Assembly: GCA_000695325.1 (NCBI GenBank)
Contig: AVPN01000029.1
Span: 124,042-155,818 of the forward strand
DNA length: 31,777 nucleotides
Source: Pleurobrachia bachei
Lineage: Eukaryota > Ctenophora > Tentaculata > Cydippida > Pleurobrachiidae
Reading direction: 5' to 3'
Made by a program: the position numbers and the translations under genes. How positions within the stretch are numbered: position 1 is the stretch's first letter; every line of letters begins with the position of its first letter. Below, in pieces: positions 1-10,780 of the stretch. The notes beneath the pieces were generated by a model. The model had not been told where the DNA came from. It saw only the letters and a program-made list of their open reading frames with translations, and searched no databases.

Positions 1-266
1 ACTTTTCATTGGTGCCATTTTGTAGGCAATGGCCAAGTTATGGGGGGTCGACGTCGGACTTTTAAGCTCTATCTCCAACCGTTTAGCCGTAATTTGACTT
101 TAAAGGTGCTGAAAACGAGTAAAAATAGTGATTTTTACCGTTTTTTGCTGATTTTCAGCACCTTTAAAGCCAAATAACGGCTAAACGGTTGGAGATAGAG
201 CTTAAAAGTCCGACGTCGACCCCCCATAACTTGGCCATTGCCTACAAAATGGCACCCGTGAAATGT
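1..266. repeat. Foldback (long hairpin) repeat element
   Basis: Two arms of about 120 bases are near-perfect reverse complements: the left arm starts at GGTGCCATTTTG (11-22) and the right arm ends at CAAAATGGCACC (245-256). The innermost stem is GTAAAAAT/ATTTTTAC around 119-138 with a four-base loop. About ten extra bases in the right arm near the centre offset the symmetry. The outermost ten bases on each side (1-10 and 257-266) pair only partly, so the true ends are uncertain and the left end may lie outside the window. It encodes nothing. The form fits a foldback MITE or other non-autonomous DNA element; no target-site duplication can be confirmed. Confidence 0.85.
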
Positions 267-837
267 CTCTAAACCATTCCTAAGTGGCTATAGCCATATG
301 GCCAAAAATGGCTATATGCGCAATAAGTTATGTCATTTATTCATTAATTAGGACTCATTAATGCATCATAATGGCCAAATATAGTCTCTTACATTATTCT
401 AACATGAATAGGATGACATTTGTGAACGATTGCGACCAACCACGACCTTCTGAGACAATTTTTCATGTTTTTGCCAATTATGGTCAATTTTACCCGATTA
501 CCACCCAATTAGGCACCAATTTTACACAATCGGGTAACTATCTTGATTTAAAGATGATTAGAATAATATTTCTGAACGATTGCGACCAATTACGACTTTC
601 TACGATGATTTTGAATTTTTAAATCATCATCGGCCAATTAGACCCAATTAACGCCAAATTAAGATATGTTCTGGGGAATTCTAGGTCGTAGACTTTTTTT
701 TTGGTGATTCTAGGGACCTATAGCAAACTTTTAGTGAAGGTCTCGCATGGTTACCTAAAAATTCCTAAAACGGGCACTTTCTTACGTAAATGCTTAGGAC
801 TACGTTAGAGTTTCAATAAACATTCTTCTCTGTGCAG
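267..837. other. AT-rich non-coding stretch with a degenerate 150-bp tandem repeat
   Basis: No convincing exon is seen. A block beginning TGAACGATTGCGACCAA occurs at 423 and again at 573, each followed by a similar ACGAC(C/T)TTCT segment, so a unit of about 150 bp is repeated twice with divergence. A small inverted repeat built on GGCTATAG/CTATATGGC-like words lies near 283-320. Because the first recognisable WEE1 exon starts at 838 in mid-kinase domain, this stretch is most likely intron of that gene. Confidence 0.5.
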
Positions 838-2082
838 GGACTACGGTACATGCACTCCATGGGTCTGGCACATCTCGATATAAAACCTGGAAACATCTTC
901 ATCTCGCACAGAGAGGTAAGAGTTGTGACATAAATATCCGATGATTTAGTGATATAGACCTCGCTTCATTATGCCAAATTTAACTGCCCGGTATAAGTTA
1001 AATCATCATAACATCATCATGATATTATGACGTCATAGTGGTATGATCCTCCACCCAGGTAGCAGATGATGAAAACAGAACAGGAACGTGTTATAAGATT
1101 GGTGATCTGGGTCTGGTGACTACAGTATCAGATCCTGTAGTGGAAGAGGGGGATGTGCGTTACCTACCTCTAGAAATAATGCAGGAGGTGAGAATTCTAT
1201 TTTTAGGATTTATCCTAACACATGTGCACCTGTTGAAAGGCTTAGAGTTTACTAAAATTAAAAATATTAACTAAATCCTCCCTTCTTTCAGAACTTTTCT
1301 GATCTCACGAAAGCAGATGTGTTTTCCCTGGCCCTAACAGTCTACGAAACGGTGAGTGAAGTCAGGCCATCATGGCCTTGTTGTAATCTTGTTACGAGAG
1401 AGATATTGAGTGTCCCAGTGAGCGATTCAAATATGCCGCCCTCTCACTCTCGGCCCGCGCGCTTTTTCTATACAAAGCCAAGTGGTGTCAGCCGCGCGCG
1501 AGCGGCTTTCAACAGACCCACATGGTAGTGGTTTTGTTTTGCCGCTGGCTACTCGGCTGCATGTGTGCAGCTGTTTTTGACTCACTTCCTACCCAGGGCA
1601 CCTTGAAGAAGCTCCCAAAACATGGCTCAGAGTGGCACGCAATACGGGAAGGGAAGCTGGAGCAGTCAGACAACATGTCCGACAAGTTGCATGGAATGTT
1701 GTTGAGGATGATCCGACCCGATGTAAAGGATAGACCCAGCCCTGCTACAATCCTGAAAAATCCTTTCCTGATCAGCCAAGAGGAGGAGAAGATATTTGAG
1801 CTGACAAAGAAACTACACGAGGAAAAGATTGAGAACCTTCGACTACTCAGGTTAGAATCTGGACAGACTCTGGTTAGATTTAGAATCTGGCGTGCTTTTT
1901 AAACTTTTTATCAGTTTCAATTTCAATTTCACTGCCAGAATGCAACTCCCAGAATCCTAATTAAACAATCTTGCAGGGAGTTAGAAAAGGCAAAGGATTC
2001 TCCGCTGACCAAGGCCTTTGGTGGGGGTCGAAGCAATCGACTGGTTGGAAAACAGTTGAACCGCAGTATGTCTATTGCATGA
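838..2082 (+). CDS. WEE1: WEE1 protein kinase, C-terminal half (5' exons outside window)
   Basis: WEE1 phosphorylates the inhibitory tyrosine of CDK1 and delays entry into mitosis; it acts in the nucleus. Five exons join in frame: 838-915, 1059-1187, 1292-1351, 1597-1850 and 1977-2082, all with GT-AG introns. The first carries the catalytic loop (HLDIKPGNI, after GLRYMHSMG). The second carries GDLG in place of DFG and the EGD sequence that marks the WEE1/MYT1 family. The third and fourth match the WEE1 segment KADVFSLALT then KHGSEWHAIREG. The last ends NRLVGKQLNRSMSIA, closely like the conserved WEE1 tail, which favours WEE1 over MYT1. Missing are the N-terminal region, the glycine loop and the catalytic lysine, expected upstream of this window. 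The gene converges on SEC61B. Confidence 0.93.
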
Positions 2083-2319
2083 ACACGGCGGTGTAATGGA
2101 TACTAGCGGGTTGCTACCGATGATTGATGATTTCCATTTCTCAATGTACTCTGTGTAGCAGGTGGGAGGGCAAGAAAGAAGCGGTGCCAGACAATCAGTT
2201 GGTGATGGTCTAATGATGGTCTAATGATCAGGGTGTGTGACGTGTCACAATTGGACTCAATTACGCAATTGGACTCAATTACATGAGTGAGATGGTGTTT
2301 CAATTTGAATTCGAATTTT

Positions 2320-2893
2320 TTTGCTGGGAATGATGCTTTAGTTCTTTAGATCAATTGTGTGTACTGTGTGTGGAGATTTTATTTCTGGTTGACACTGAGT
2401 TTCACCACTCACCCATTGTTTAAACATGTTTTTCATCCTGACCCTCACCCGTGAAAAAGATTACCTTACTCTCGTTTTTTAAGAAACGCTTTAGGAAGAA
2501 ACTTTTTTATAAGAAACTTTTAAAATGTAAATCACAGAATTCAGGGACACCACAACAAAATAAAACACCCCTAACTTGTTTAGTTTCTTGATAAAGAAGA
2601 AGTTAGTTTTGTTTTTGGATTGCCTACACCTATAGTTTCCTAGAAAAAAAGTTTCTTATTTAAAAGTTTCTTGAAATATACAAGCTTAATTAACGAGAGT
2701 AAGGTAATTGTTTTGAGATGATATTGGATTAAGACTTTTTTCATAAAATTGAGAATGCGTTCTAACAATCAAACTACTAATAGTAGCAGATCAACTTTAA
2801 TTTGGCTGTCAATCTGCTAATATTAATCCGGATTAATTTATTTATTCAGACAGTTCGGATATATTAATATTGACTTAGCGTCATTCCCAGCAA
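2320..2893. mobile_element. Candidate non-autonomous DNA transposon with terminal inverted repeats
   Basis: TTGCTGGGAATGATGCTTTAGT at the left end (about 2321-2342) is matched in reverse complement at the right end (about 2872-2892), with two or three mismatches over some 21 bases. The roughly 570-bp interval has no open frame of interest. The interior contains a second, shorter inverted-repeat element (2459-2710), suggesting insertion of one element into another. No clear target-site duplication is visible, so the boundaries are provisional. Confidence 0.5.
2459..2710. mobile_element. MITE-like element with 17-bp terminal inverted repeats, nested
   Basis: ATTACCTTACTCTCGTT (2460-2476) is perfectly inverted at 2692-2708 (AACGAGAGTAAGGTAAT). 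The homology of the arms continues inward as runs of AAGAAACTTTT and its complement AAAAGTTTCTT, so most of the element could fold into an imperfect hairpin. Size about 250 bp, AT-rich, non-coding. It sits inside the larger inverted-repeat interval. Confidence 0.7.
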
Positions 2894-3478
2894 ATGTAGC
2901 GATACAACGCATGCTAACAGACTGTTATATTATTTTCCTCCGAGTGATATTTTTCGGGAGACGATAGTTTTTGTAAGATTACAAACCACGTTTTGACGTT
3001 ATTTTGTTAGGAAAATACCTAATCGTTTGCCAAGCTCCAGAGGTTTTTAGTTTCACAATTATTGAGAGAATGGGAGCTAGCTGTAGCCTAATTTGTGCTA
3101 TTTTAATGTTCAAATTAAAGAAAGAAAAGTGTTTCATTTCTCCAAACGGTTTTGTGGCAGTATCGGTCGGTGATAAAATTTAAATAGCGAGTGAAGCCAA
3201 GGCATGAGCCCTCCCAGGCCCCCCATCCTGGACATGACGTCAAACCAATTCAGAAGGGCGAAAAGGTCGCCACATGTGACGTGAAACTAAATAACCATCT
3301 CCTGACCAAAGAATCCTTGAAACGGAATACACAATATTTAATGGATTGTTGAAGAATTTGAACAGAATGATACAGTAAACACGCGTGTCAAACACTCAAT
3401 ATTGTGGTTTAGATAAAACATAGTATCCCCGTCACTCCCAAAAACTGTCCCTCGATCCCTGTTGCTATATCTGAATCT

Positions 3479-3967
<489 letters not shown>

Positions 3968-4415
3968 GTTTCTCTAGCTACACGGACAGAGAGGTGAGTT
4001 AGTTTGGAAAGGGGGAGAGGAGTAGTAGAGAGAGGAGGGGTAGTAAATATAGATCGGTTATCGTGTGAAGTAAAATGTAAACCTTAACACATCAAAAACA
4101 TCAATATACAACACACACCACGTGATAAGCACGCGTGGCGGGGGTCCGAATTTCTTATAAATACAGGATGTTAAATACTCTTCCCGAGACTATAAAAAGG
4201 GGTATTATGTGTTACCATGGTAACCTAGGGATGAAAGGAAGGCTAGGAGTCCCAAGAGTCTATCACACTGAAATGCAGGATCTAGATCGAACATCCACTG
4301 ACTGCAATACAGGATGACACAGACACAAGATGGGGTCTCCTTCTTCTTCAGGGATGTTTCATGTTGTGGTGAGCGGTTCGGTGTTATTGTGGGGTAAAAA
4401 TCTACAGAGGAAGAA
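3968..4415. other. SSR1 to SEC61B intergenic spacer
   Basis: This holds the SSR1 3' untranslated region (from 4415 downward) and the region upstream of SEC61B. It includes CT-rich tracts on the minus strand just before the SEC61B start and the left edge of the 3-kb tandem duplication at 4167. No coding exon or RNA gene is recognised. Confidence 0.5.
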
Positions 4416-5216
4416 TTAGTCTCGTTTTCCGGCCTTGGCGGTTTTCTTGAGGTGCTCCCGGGGGATGTAATCGTAGTCGATTCCTCCACTTGTTCCCGTC
4501 TCGATCGTCTTCCGAGCGGATTTACGACCACCAAAAGCACTAGAAAGCAGGTACTGGGCACCAAAGAGCAGGATACCAAAAAATGCAGCAAGTAGGATGT
4601 ACATAAAGAAGATCTCAGTGTCGAATCCCTCGTCCACCTCATGGACAGACACAGTCTCGTTGAAGGGGGAGTCAGTGAAGAGGTTACCCTCGTCATCCTT
4701 GTAGTTCAGGGACATGACCAGAGAGAAGGTCCTGCTGCCTCCAGCCAGCTGCTCACTAGGTACAAACATGTACAGGAAGGTCTGGGTGGCTCCAGGGGCA
4801 ACCTCTCTGTTGTACCTGAAACTCGTAAAGTTCTGGATGACATAGTTGTAGTCCATGGGGTATCGGAATCCAGCCTCGACATTATCCACAATGAAGCTCT
4901 TATGTCCGTTGTTTTGGAATCCAATGAGAGCCTTGACCATCTTTCCACCGGGGAACCTAGTCTCGTCACTCATCTTGGGGAAGGCATAGAACACTTTAGC
5001 ATCGGGGGACGCCTTGATCACGAAATCTTCCTCCTCAGCATTAGCCGTTTCCTCGTGTACAATTGGTTCTCCGTCATCTAGGGGTGCTCCATCATCTAGG
5101 GGTGCTCCATCATCCAGGGAATCCTCGTCTGCGTCCATGATCTGGTCCTCCTCCTGGGCTCGGACCAGAACGGGGGAGAGACAGAGGGAGGCAATGAGGA
5201 GTAATTTCCACAACAT
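4416..5216 (-). CDS. SSR1: Translocon-associated protein subunit alpha, intact copy
   Basis: TRAP alpha is a membrane subunit of the TRAP complex, which binds Sec61 and helps insertion of some secretory and membrane proteins. This single-exon copy encodes 266 residues. A signal peptide covers residues 1-20 (MLWKLLLIASLCLSPVLVRA). An acidic luminal stretch follows with the tandem unit DDGAPL repeated (about 35-50). The luminal beta domain has two N-glycosylation sites (NFT at 129, NET at 186). One membrane span lies at about 202-224 (FFMYILLAAFFGILLFG), then a basic cytosolic tail ending KAGKRD. The start lies ten bases after a pyrimidine tract ending TTTGTAG. SSR4 is upstream and SEC61B downstream on the same strand, all three products acting at the same ER channel. 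Lack of introns is notable beside five-exon SSR4. Confidence 0.97.
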   Translation of the reverse strand: MLWKLLLIASLCLSPVLVRAQEEDQIMDADEDSLDDGAPLDDGAPLDDGEPIVHEETANAEEEDFVIKASPDAKVFYAFPKMSDETRFPGGKMVKALIGFQNNGHKSFIVDNVEAGFRYPMDYNYVIQNFTSFRYNREVAPGATQTFLYMFVPSEQLAGGSRTFSLVMSLNYKDDEGNLFTDSPFNETVSVHEVDEGFDTEIFFMYILLAAFFGILLFGAQYLLSSAFGGRKSARKTIETGTSGGIDYDYIPREHLKKTAKAGKRD

Positions 5217-5603
5217 GGTGTGAGTGCTACAAAGGGAAATGGTGGAGGGTTAGCAGTGGGACTGGGGAGGGTTAGCAGTGGGACGGCCACGGGGATAATT
5301 AGGGGAAGTGATGGTAGCTACCGGTAGCATAACAAGCAATAGGAGGGGGGGTTGGGTTTCTCAAATATGAGATAATGAGAGGGGGTCGGGGGGGGTAAAA
5401 CAAGATTGTTATAGGAGTGATGGGAATTAAAAATTCAATCTCACATGACTCACAACAACAGTTTCAACCATTAAATACAAATAGACCTCTGTCTCACGTC
5501 TGTGTTATGTGTTCTAAAGGTCTCTCCCCATTGGTCAAACCTCTGTACAGTTCGAAACAAGAAATGTGATAAAACGTAGAAATTAGGAATATGTTTTCCT
5601 TCT
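5217..5603. other. SSR4 to SSR1 intergenic spacer with small minisatellite
   Basis: Two copies of the motif AGGGTTAGCAGTGGG lie near 5245-5282 just upstream of SSR1; the equivalent spacer of the second unit (8217-8675) has four related copies between about 8245 and 8354. G-rich runs (GGGGGGG) follow near 5345 and 5390. On the minus strand these read as C-rich pyrimidine tracts leading into the AG before the SSR1 start. No coding sequence is seen. Confidence 0.6.
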
Positions 5604-7092
5604 TTACTCCGAGATCTTGGCCTTGATGCTGTTGGCTCCCCACCACACAAGCAGGGCGACGACCATGACAATGAATTCAGACTGAATGGGGAGTCCTTCC
5701 TTGGAAACACCCTGTACAAGGAAGGATTGGTTACTATGTTCTACAAACAAACAATCACACTGCACACCTGTCACTCTGGAGCAGGAGAGAGATGTGTTTG
5801 ATGACGCTCTGGGTACGCGTCAGAGGGTGCGCGCGCAGCTCAGTGACACGCGTGAGAAGTGCTGACAATAGTTGCGCGCAGTCCAATTCCCTCTCCCCGA
5901 CTTGACGTGTCGTGTAGACCTCCCCGCAGTAGCAGAGGAACTCAGTGACGTCACATGTATACGTCATCACTACTTACAGGATGCACGACAGAGATGGAGT
6001 GGATGGCTTTAGGGGCATCACCAGCACCCTCCTTAGCAAAGTTCTTGAAGGCTACAATACCGGCCTCATCATAAAGGTCAACCTGAGAGAGAGTTACCTG
6101 GTTAGAACATAACAATGCGAGAGGAGAGAAGGAGAGAGAATACACACAGAGAACAGTGAATGTCGAATGAAAGAAAATACAATGACAATTATTAGCTGCA
6201 CTATACTCACAGTGTAGGTGTTGGCAGGGAGTTTGGAGTGTTCCTTAACGACCGTTACCATGCTCTTATCTCCTGCGCTGTACACTGGCAATACTTCACC
6301 GCCTGGGGAGGGGTAGTTAGTTATAATTGCCAAATAAGGGTCCAGTTAGTTGCCAATTGTGTAGTTTTAAAGGTGTTGGAAAAGTAAGGGATTGTCGTCA
6401 TGACATGGTATAATAGAATTTGAAGCTAATTGATCTTCACCACCCCACATTACACACACAGCTAGTGGGTAGTGTTTCAGGGGGGGCACAGAACATCTGA
6501 CACGTCTACAACTAAACACCATTCGTGTGTTGCTGCACAATGGTGGGCGGAAGTGGGGAGATAAACACAGACCAAAGGTAGTATATGTACTATGAGGTGT
6601 ATAATAAAGGGGGGTGGGAGATGGAGGTACAAAAAGGGAGGTAATATTGTCTCAATACTCCTGCTTCATACCCCTGCCAGTCATGATCACACTATACACA
6701 CAGTTGGGGAAGCAAAGTCTAGTTAGGATTCCATGTACTAGGTTTTAGGATCGAGGAAGTCAAGAACTCAATGAGAGAGTTAGTTCAACATACCGACGAC
6801 AGCGGATAGTTTAGCATCCCCACAGTCAGATGTGAATTCCACCAGTACAGCTGTTTCTGTGGCCAGAGCTATGTTTGTTGTCGTGTAACTCTTGACATCA
6901 AAGTTGGAGCAACCTGGAGTAGAGAGGGGTATGTTAAAATATGGAGGATGAAATGAAAAGTGATAGAACAGCTCAGATAATCAGAAGTACATAATTGCTG
7001 TATAGGGAAGCAACCAAGACATATCCAGGGATACACATATAAAACTTACCGAGGGTTAGGTGAAGCAGGGCTAACACAAGAATTGACTTCAT
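5604..7092 (-). CDS. SSR4: Translocon-associated protein subunit delta, copy 1
   Basis: TRAP delta is a single-pass subunit of the ER TRAP complex. Five minus-strand exons (7050-7092, 6794-6913, 6211-6302, 5978-6082, 5604-5711) join with consistent phases into 155 residues; human SSR4 is about 173. Residues 1-15 (MKSILVLALLHLTLG) form a signal peptide. C16 and C45 correspond to the conserved luminal cysteine pair. YTTTNIALATETAVLVEF, GGEVLPV and TYTVDLYDE match the family's luminal beta-sandwich. The last exon supplies the membrane span (about 132-147, EFIVMVVALLVWWGAN) and a short tail KAKISE. Intron 4 is unusually rich in CG dinucleotides. This copy lies directly upstream of SSR1 on the same strand. 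Confidence 0.95.
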
Positions 7093-7424
7093 CCTGGCCT
7101 AGACATTTTTGGTTATTAATCAGGTTGTATAGACAAAAAACAATTTGAAAATGTAGCTATAAACTAAAATATGTAGATGTTAAATACTCTTCCCGAGACT
7201 ATAAAAAGGAGTATTATGTGTTACCATGGTAACCTAGGGATGAAAGGAAGGCTAGGAGTCCCAAGAGTCTATCACACTGAAATGCAGGATCTAGATCGAA
7301 CATCCACTGACTGCAATACAGGATGACACAGACACAAGATGGGGTCTCCTTCTTCTTCAGGGATGTTTCATGTTGTGGTGAGCGGTTCGGTGTTATTGTG
7401 GGGTAAAAATCTACAGAGGAAGAA

Positions 7425-8216
7425 TTAGTCTCGTTTTCCGGCCTTGGCGGTTTTCTTGAGGTGCTCCCGGGGGATGTAATCGTAGTCGATTCCTCCACTT
7501 GTTCCCGTCTCGATCGTCTTCCGAGCGGATTTACGACCACCAAAAGCACTAGAAAGCAGGTACTGGGCACCAAAGAGCAGGATACCAAAAAATGCAGCAA
7601 GTAGGATGTACATAAAGAAGATCTCAGTGTCGAATCCCTCGTCCACCTCATGGACAGACACAGTCTCGTTGAAGGGGGAGTCAGTGAAGAGGTTACCCTC
7701 GTCATCCTTGTAGTTCAGGGACATGACGAGGGAGAAGGTCCTGCTGCCTCCAGCCAGCTGCTCACTAGGCACAAACATGTACAGGAAGGTCTGGGTGGCT
7801 CCGGGGGCAACTTCTCTGTTGTACCTGAAACTGGTGAAGTTCTGGATGACATAGTTGTAGTCCATGGGGTATCGGAATCCAGCCTCGACATTATCCACAA
7901 TGAAGCTCTTATGTCCGTTGTTTTGGAATCCAATGAGAGCCTTGACCATCTTTCCACCGGGGAACCTAGTCTCGTCACTCATCTTGGGGAAGGCATAGAA
8001 CACTTTAGCATCGGGGGACGCCTTGATCACGAAATCTTCCTCCTCCGCATTGGCCGTTTCCTCGTGTACAATTGGTTCTCCATCATCTAGGGGGGCTCCG
8101 TCATCCAAGGGTGCTCCATCATCCAGGGAATCCTCGTCTGCGTCCATGATCTGGTCCTAGTGGACCAGCACGGGGGAGAGACAGAGGGAGGCAATGAGGA
8201 GTAGTTTCCACAACAT
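7425..8216 (-). pseudogene. SSR1: SSR1 second copy with early stop after the signal peptide
   Basis: The frame matches the intact SSR1 almost throughout, and the 240 residues from 8147 to 7425 are the same as in the first copy. Near codon 20, however, 12 bases of the intact copy are replaced by three, putting a TAG (8157-8159) right after the signal peptide (…SPVLVH then stop). The next in-frame ATG, at 8147, would make a protein without a signal sequence, which should not enter the ER. The indel is flanked by the inverted pair CTGGTCC/GGACCAG. This is therefore a null copy or null allele, or an assembly error. The rest of the frame shows only silent differences, so loss must be recent. Confidence 0.8.
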
Positions 8217-8675
8217 GGTGTGAGTGCTACAAAGGGAAATGGAGGAGGGTTAGCAGTTGGAGGTAGGACCTGGGGTAATAGGAGAGGGTTAGCAGTGCTA
8301 CAATTGGGAAATGGTGGAGGGTTAGCAGTGGGACTGGGGAGGGTTAGCAGTGGGACGGCCACGGGGATAATTAGGGGAAGTGATGGTAGCTACCGGTAGC
8401 ATAACAAGCAATAGGAGGGGGGGTTGGGTTTCTCAAATATGAGATAATGAGAGGGGGTCGGGGGGGGTAAAACAAGATTGTTATAGGAGTGATGGGAATT
8501 AAAAATTCAATCTCACATGACTCACAACAACAGTTTCAACCATTAAATACAAATAGACCTCTGTCTCACGTCTGTGTTATGTGTTCTAAAGGTCTCTCCC
8601 CATTGGTCAAACCTCTGTACAGTTCGAAACAAGAAATGTGATAAAACGTAGAAATTAGGAATATGTTTTCCTTCT

Positions 8676-10166
8676 TTACTCCGAGATCTTGGCCTTGATG
8701 CTGTTGGCTCCCCACCACACAAGCAGGGCGACGACCATGACAATGAATTCAGACTGAATGGGGAGTCCTTCCTTGGAAACACCCTGTACAAGGAAGGATT
8801 GGTTACTATGTTCTACAAACAAACAATCACACTGCACACCTGTCACTCTGGAGCAGGAGAGAGATGTGTTTGATGACGCTCTGGGTACGCGTCAGAGGGT
8901 GCGCGCGCAGCTCAGTGACACGCGTGAGAAGTGCTGACAATAGTTGCGCGCAGTCCAATTCCCTCTCCCCGACTTGACGTGTCGTGTAGACCTCCCCGCA
9001 GTAGCAGAGGAACTCAGTGACGTCACATGTATACGTCATCACTACTTACAGGATGCACGACAGAGATGGAGTGGATGGCTTTAGGGGCATCACCAGCACC
9101 CTCCTTAGCAAAGTTCTTGAAGGCTACAATACCGGCCTCATCATAAAGGTCAACCTGAGAGAGAGTTACCTGGTTAGAACATAACAATGCGAGAGGAGAG
9201 AAGGAGAGAGAATACACACAGAGAACAGTGAATGTCGAATGAAAGAAAATACAATGACAATTATTAGCTGCACTATACTCACAGTGTAGGTGTTGGCAGG
9301 GAGTTTGGAGTGTTCCTTAACGACCGTTACCATGCTCTTATCTCCTGCGCTGTACACTGGCAATACTTCACCGCCTGGGGAGGGGTAGTTAGTTATAATT
9401 GCCAAATAAGGGTCCAGTTAGTTGCCAATGGCATGGTTTTTAAAAGGGTTCGAAAAGTAAGAGATTGTCGTCATGACATGGTATAATAGAATTTGAAGCT
9501 AATTGATCTTCACCACCCCACATTACACACACAGCTAGTGGGTAGTGTTTCAGGGGGGGCACAGAACATCTGACACGTCTACAACTAAACACCATTCGTG
9601 TGTTGCTGCACAATGGTGGGCGGAAGTGGGGAGATAAACACAGACCAAAGGTAGTATATGTACTATGAGGTGTATAATAAAGGGGGTGGGAGATGGAGGT
9701 ACAAAGCGAGAGAGGTAATATTGTCTCAATACTCCTGCTTCATACCCCTGCCAGTCATGATCACACTATACACACAGTTGGGGAAGCAAAGTCTAGTTAG
9801 GATTCCATGTACTAGGTTTTAGGATCGAGGAAGTCAAGAACTCAATGAGAGAGTTAGTTCAACATACCGACGACAGCGGATAGTTTAGCATCCCCACAGT
9901 CAGATGTGAATTCCACCAGTACAGCTGTCTCTGTCGCCAGAGCTATGTTTGTTGTCGTGTAACTCTTAACATCAAAGTTGGAGCAACCTGGAGTAGAGAG
10001 GGGTATGTTAAAATATGGAGGATGAAATGAAAAGTGATAGAACAGCTCAGATAATCAGAAGTACATAATTGCTGTATAGGGAAGCAACCAAGACATATCC
10101 AGGGATACACATATAAAACTTACCGAGGGTTAGGTGAAGCAGGGCTAACACAAGAATTGACTTCAT
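8676..10166 (-). CDS. SSR4: Translocon-associated protein subunit delta, copy 2
   Basis: This is a full second copy of the five-exon SSR4 gene: exons 10124-10166, 9868-9987, 9283-9374, 9050-9154 and 8676-8783. Splice sites, phases and, as far as I can read, the protein are the same as in copy 1, including signal peptide, cysteine pair and C-terminal membrane span. Introns are nearly identical too, apart from a changed stretch near 9426-9450 and small indels in intron 2. It is followed downstream by the SSR1 copy with the early stop. If the duplication is real both SSR4 copies look usable; if it is an assembly artefact this is the second allele. Confidence 0.88.
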
Positions 10167-10349
10167 CCTGGCCTAGACATTTTTGGTTATTAATCAGGTT
10201 GTATAGACAAAAAACAATTTGAAAATGTAGCTATAAACTAAAATATGTAGGTGTATTGAAATGTAGAAAACTAAAAACAAAAAAGTACAAAGGAAAAACA
10301 ACACAAAATAAATTTCAACATCTTACATCTAGATCAACATCAACATATT

Positions 10350-10780
10350 TCAAGAGCATGTTAGCTGAGCTTTAATAAGAGGCATGACAACTTTTCTCGA
10401 TGCCTGCACGTTTCTCTGGTTGAACACCCTCACATCACTGTCTGGTGTCCTAATCAACTTCAACTTCAGCTCATCTCTCAACTCCTCAACATCAATCACA
10501 CTACTCCCTTTACCCAGCACAAGATACCGAGAGAAGAGCCCATTCGTTTCATGACATGCCAACATTACTACTAGCACACTAACACCAAACTCAGTAAGAA
10601 ACTTGTCAGTTTGTGATTGAAGGTCAGGAAGTGAGGAGTATTGTTCCCAATTAGCACCAGTTATAGAGGCTATACAAACAACACTGCCCTCTCTCGATGT
10701 GAACATCTTGTAGTCACGACGAAGAAGATCGAACACACTCAGGGAGGAAATATCTGTTTTAACTTCAATGAGATCGTTAT
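10350..10780 (-). pseudogene. PRUNE1: PRUNE 3'-end fragment
   Basis: This minus-strand piece matches the last roughly 140 codons of the full PRUNE gene at 12263-13411, from NDLIEVKTD to the C-terminus. A substitution at the normal stop extends the frame by two residues (ending QLTCS). Homology to PRUNE stops sharply at 10780, inside the exon. It lacks the whole N-terminal DHH catalytic part and cannot be an active enzyme on its own. It is a by-product of the local duplication, or one haplotype's gene cut by assembly. Confidence 0.88.

Larger units (their letters stand above)
2083..3478. other. Convergent intergenic region between WEE1 and SEC61B
   Basis: This holds the 3' ends of two converging genes and the inverted-repeat elements listed separately. 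An 18-base unit containing CAATTGGACTCAATTAC is tandemly repeated around 2247-2283. A TTTAAT at 3337-3342 reads as ATTAAA on the minus strand, about 140 bases past the SEC61B stop, and is the likely polyadenylation signal of that gene. No credible coding exon is seen on either strand. Confidence 0.55.
4167..10250. repeat. 3-kb tandem duplication carrying SSR1 and SSR4
   Basis: The segment 4167-7175 recurs as 7176-10250, both beginning GATGTTAAATACTCTTCCCG and both ending after AAAATATGTA. The two copies are almost identical over exons, introns and spacers; differences are scattered substitutions, a short indel in SSR1, and extra repeat units upstream of SSR1 in the second copy. Either a true tandem duplication or two haplotypes placed side by side by the assembler would give this. 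Confidence 0.9.

Noticed and set aside
1522-1596. Start codon and frame before WEE1 exon 4
   Set aside because: The upstream part is intron; the family match begins right after the acceptor at 1597.
4641-5081. 146-codon plus-strand frame opposite SSR1 (and its twin at 7650-8090)
   Set aside because: A shadow of the SSR1 coding strand; the codon pattern mirrors the real gene and residues vary between copies while the SSR1 protein does not.
5946-5953. TGACGTCA (cAMP-response-element-like palindrome) in SSR4 intron 4, also in the other two copies
   Set aside because: An 8-base word in duplicated sequence; no further support for a regulatory role.
5755-5970. 71-codon frame in SSR4 intron 4 (and at 8827-9042)
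   Set aside because: It lies wholly in the intron, is not in phase with the exons, and its GC-rich content changes freely in the third SSR4 copy.
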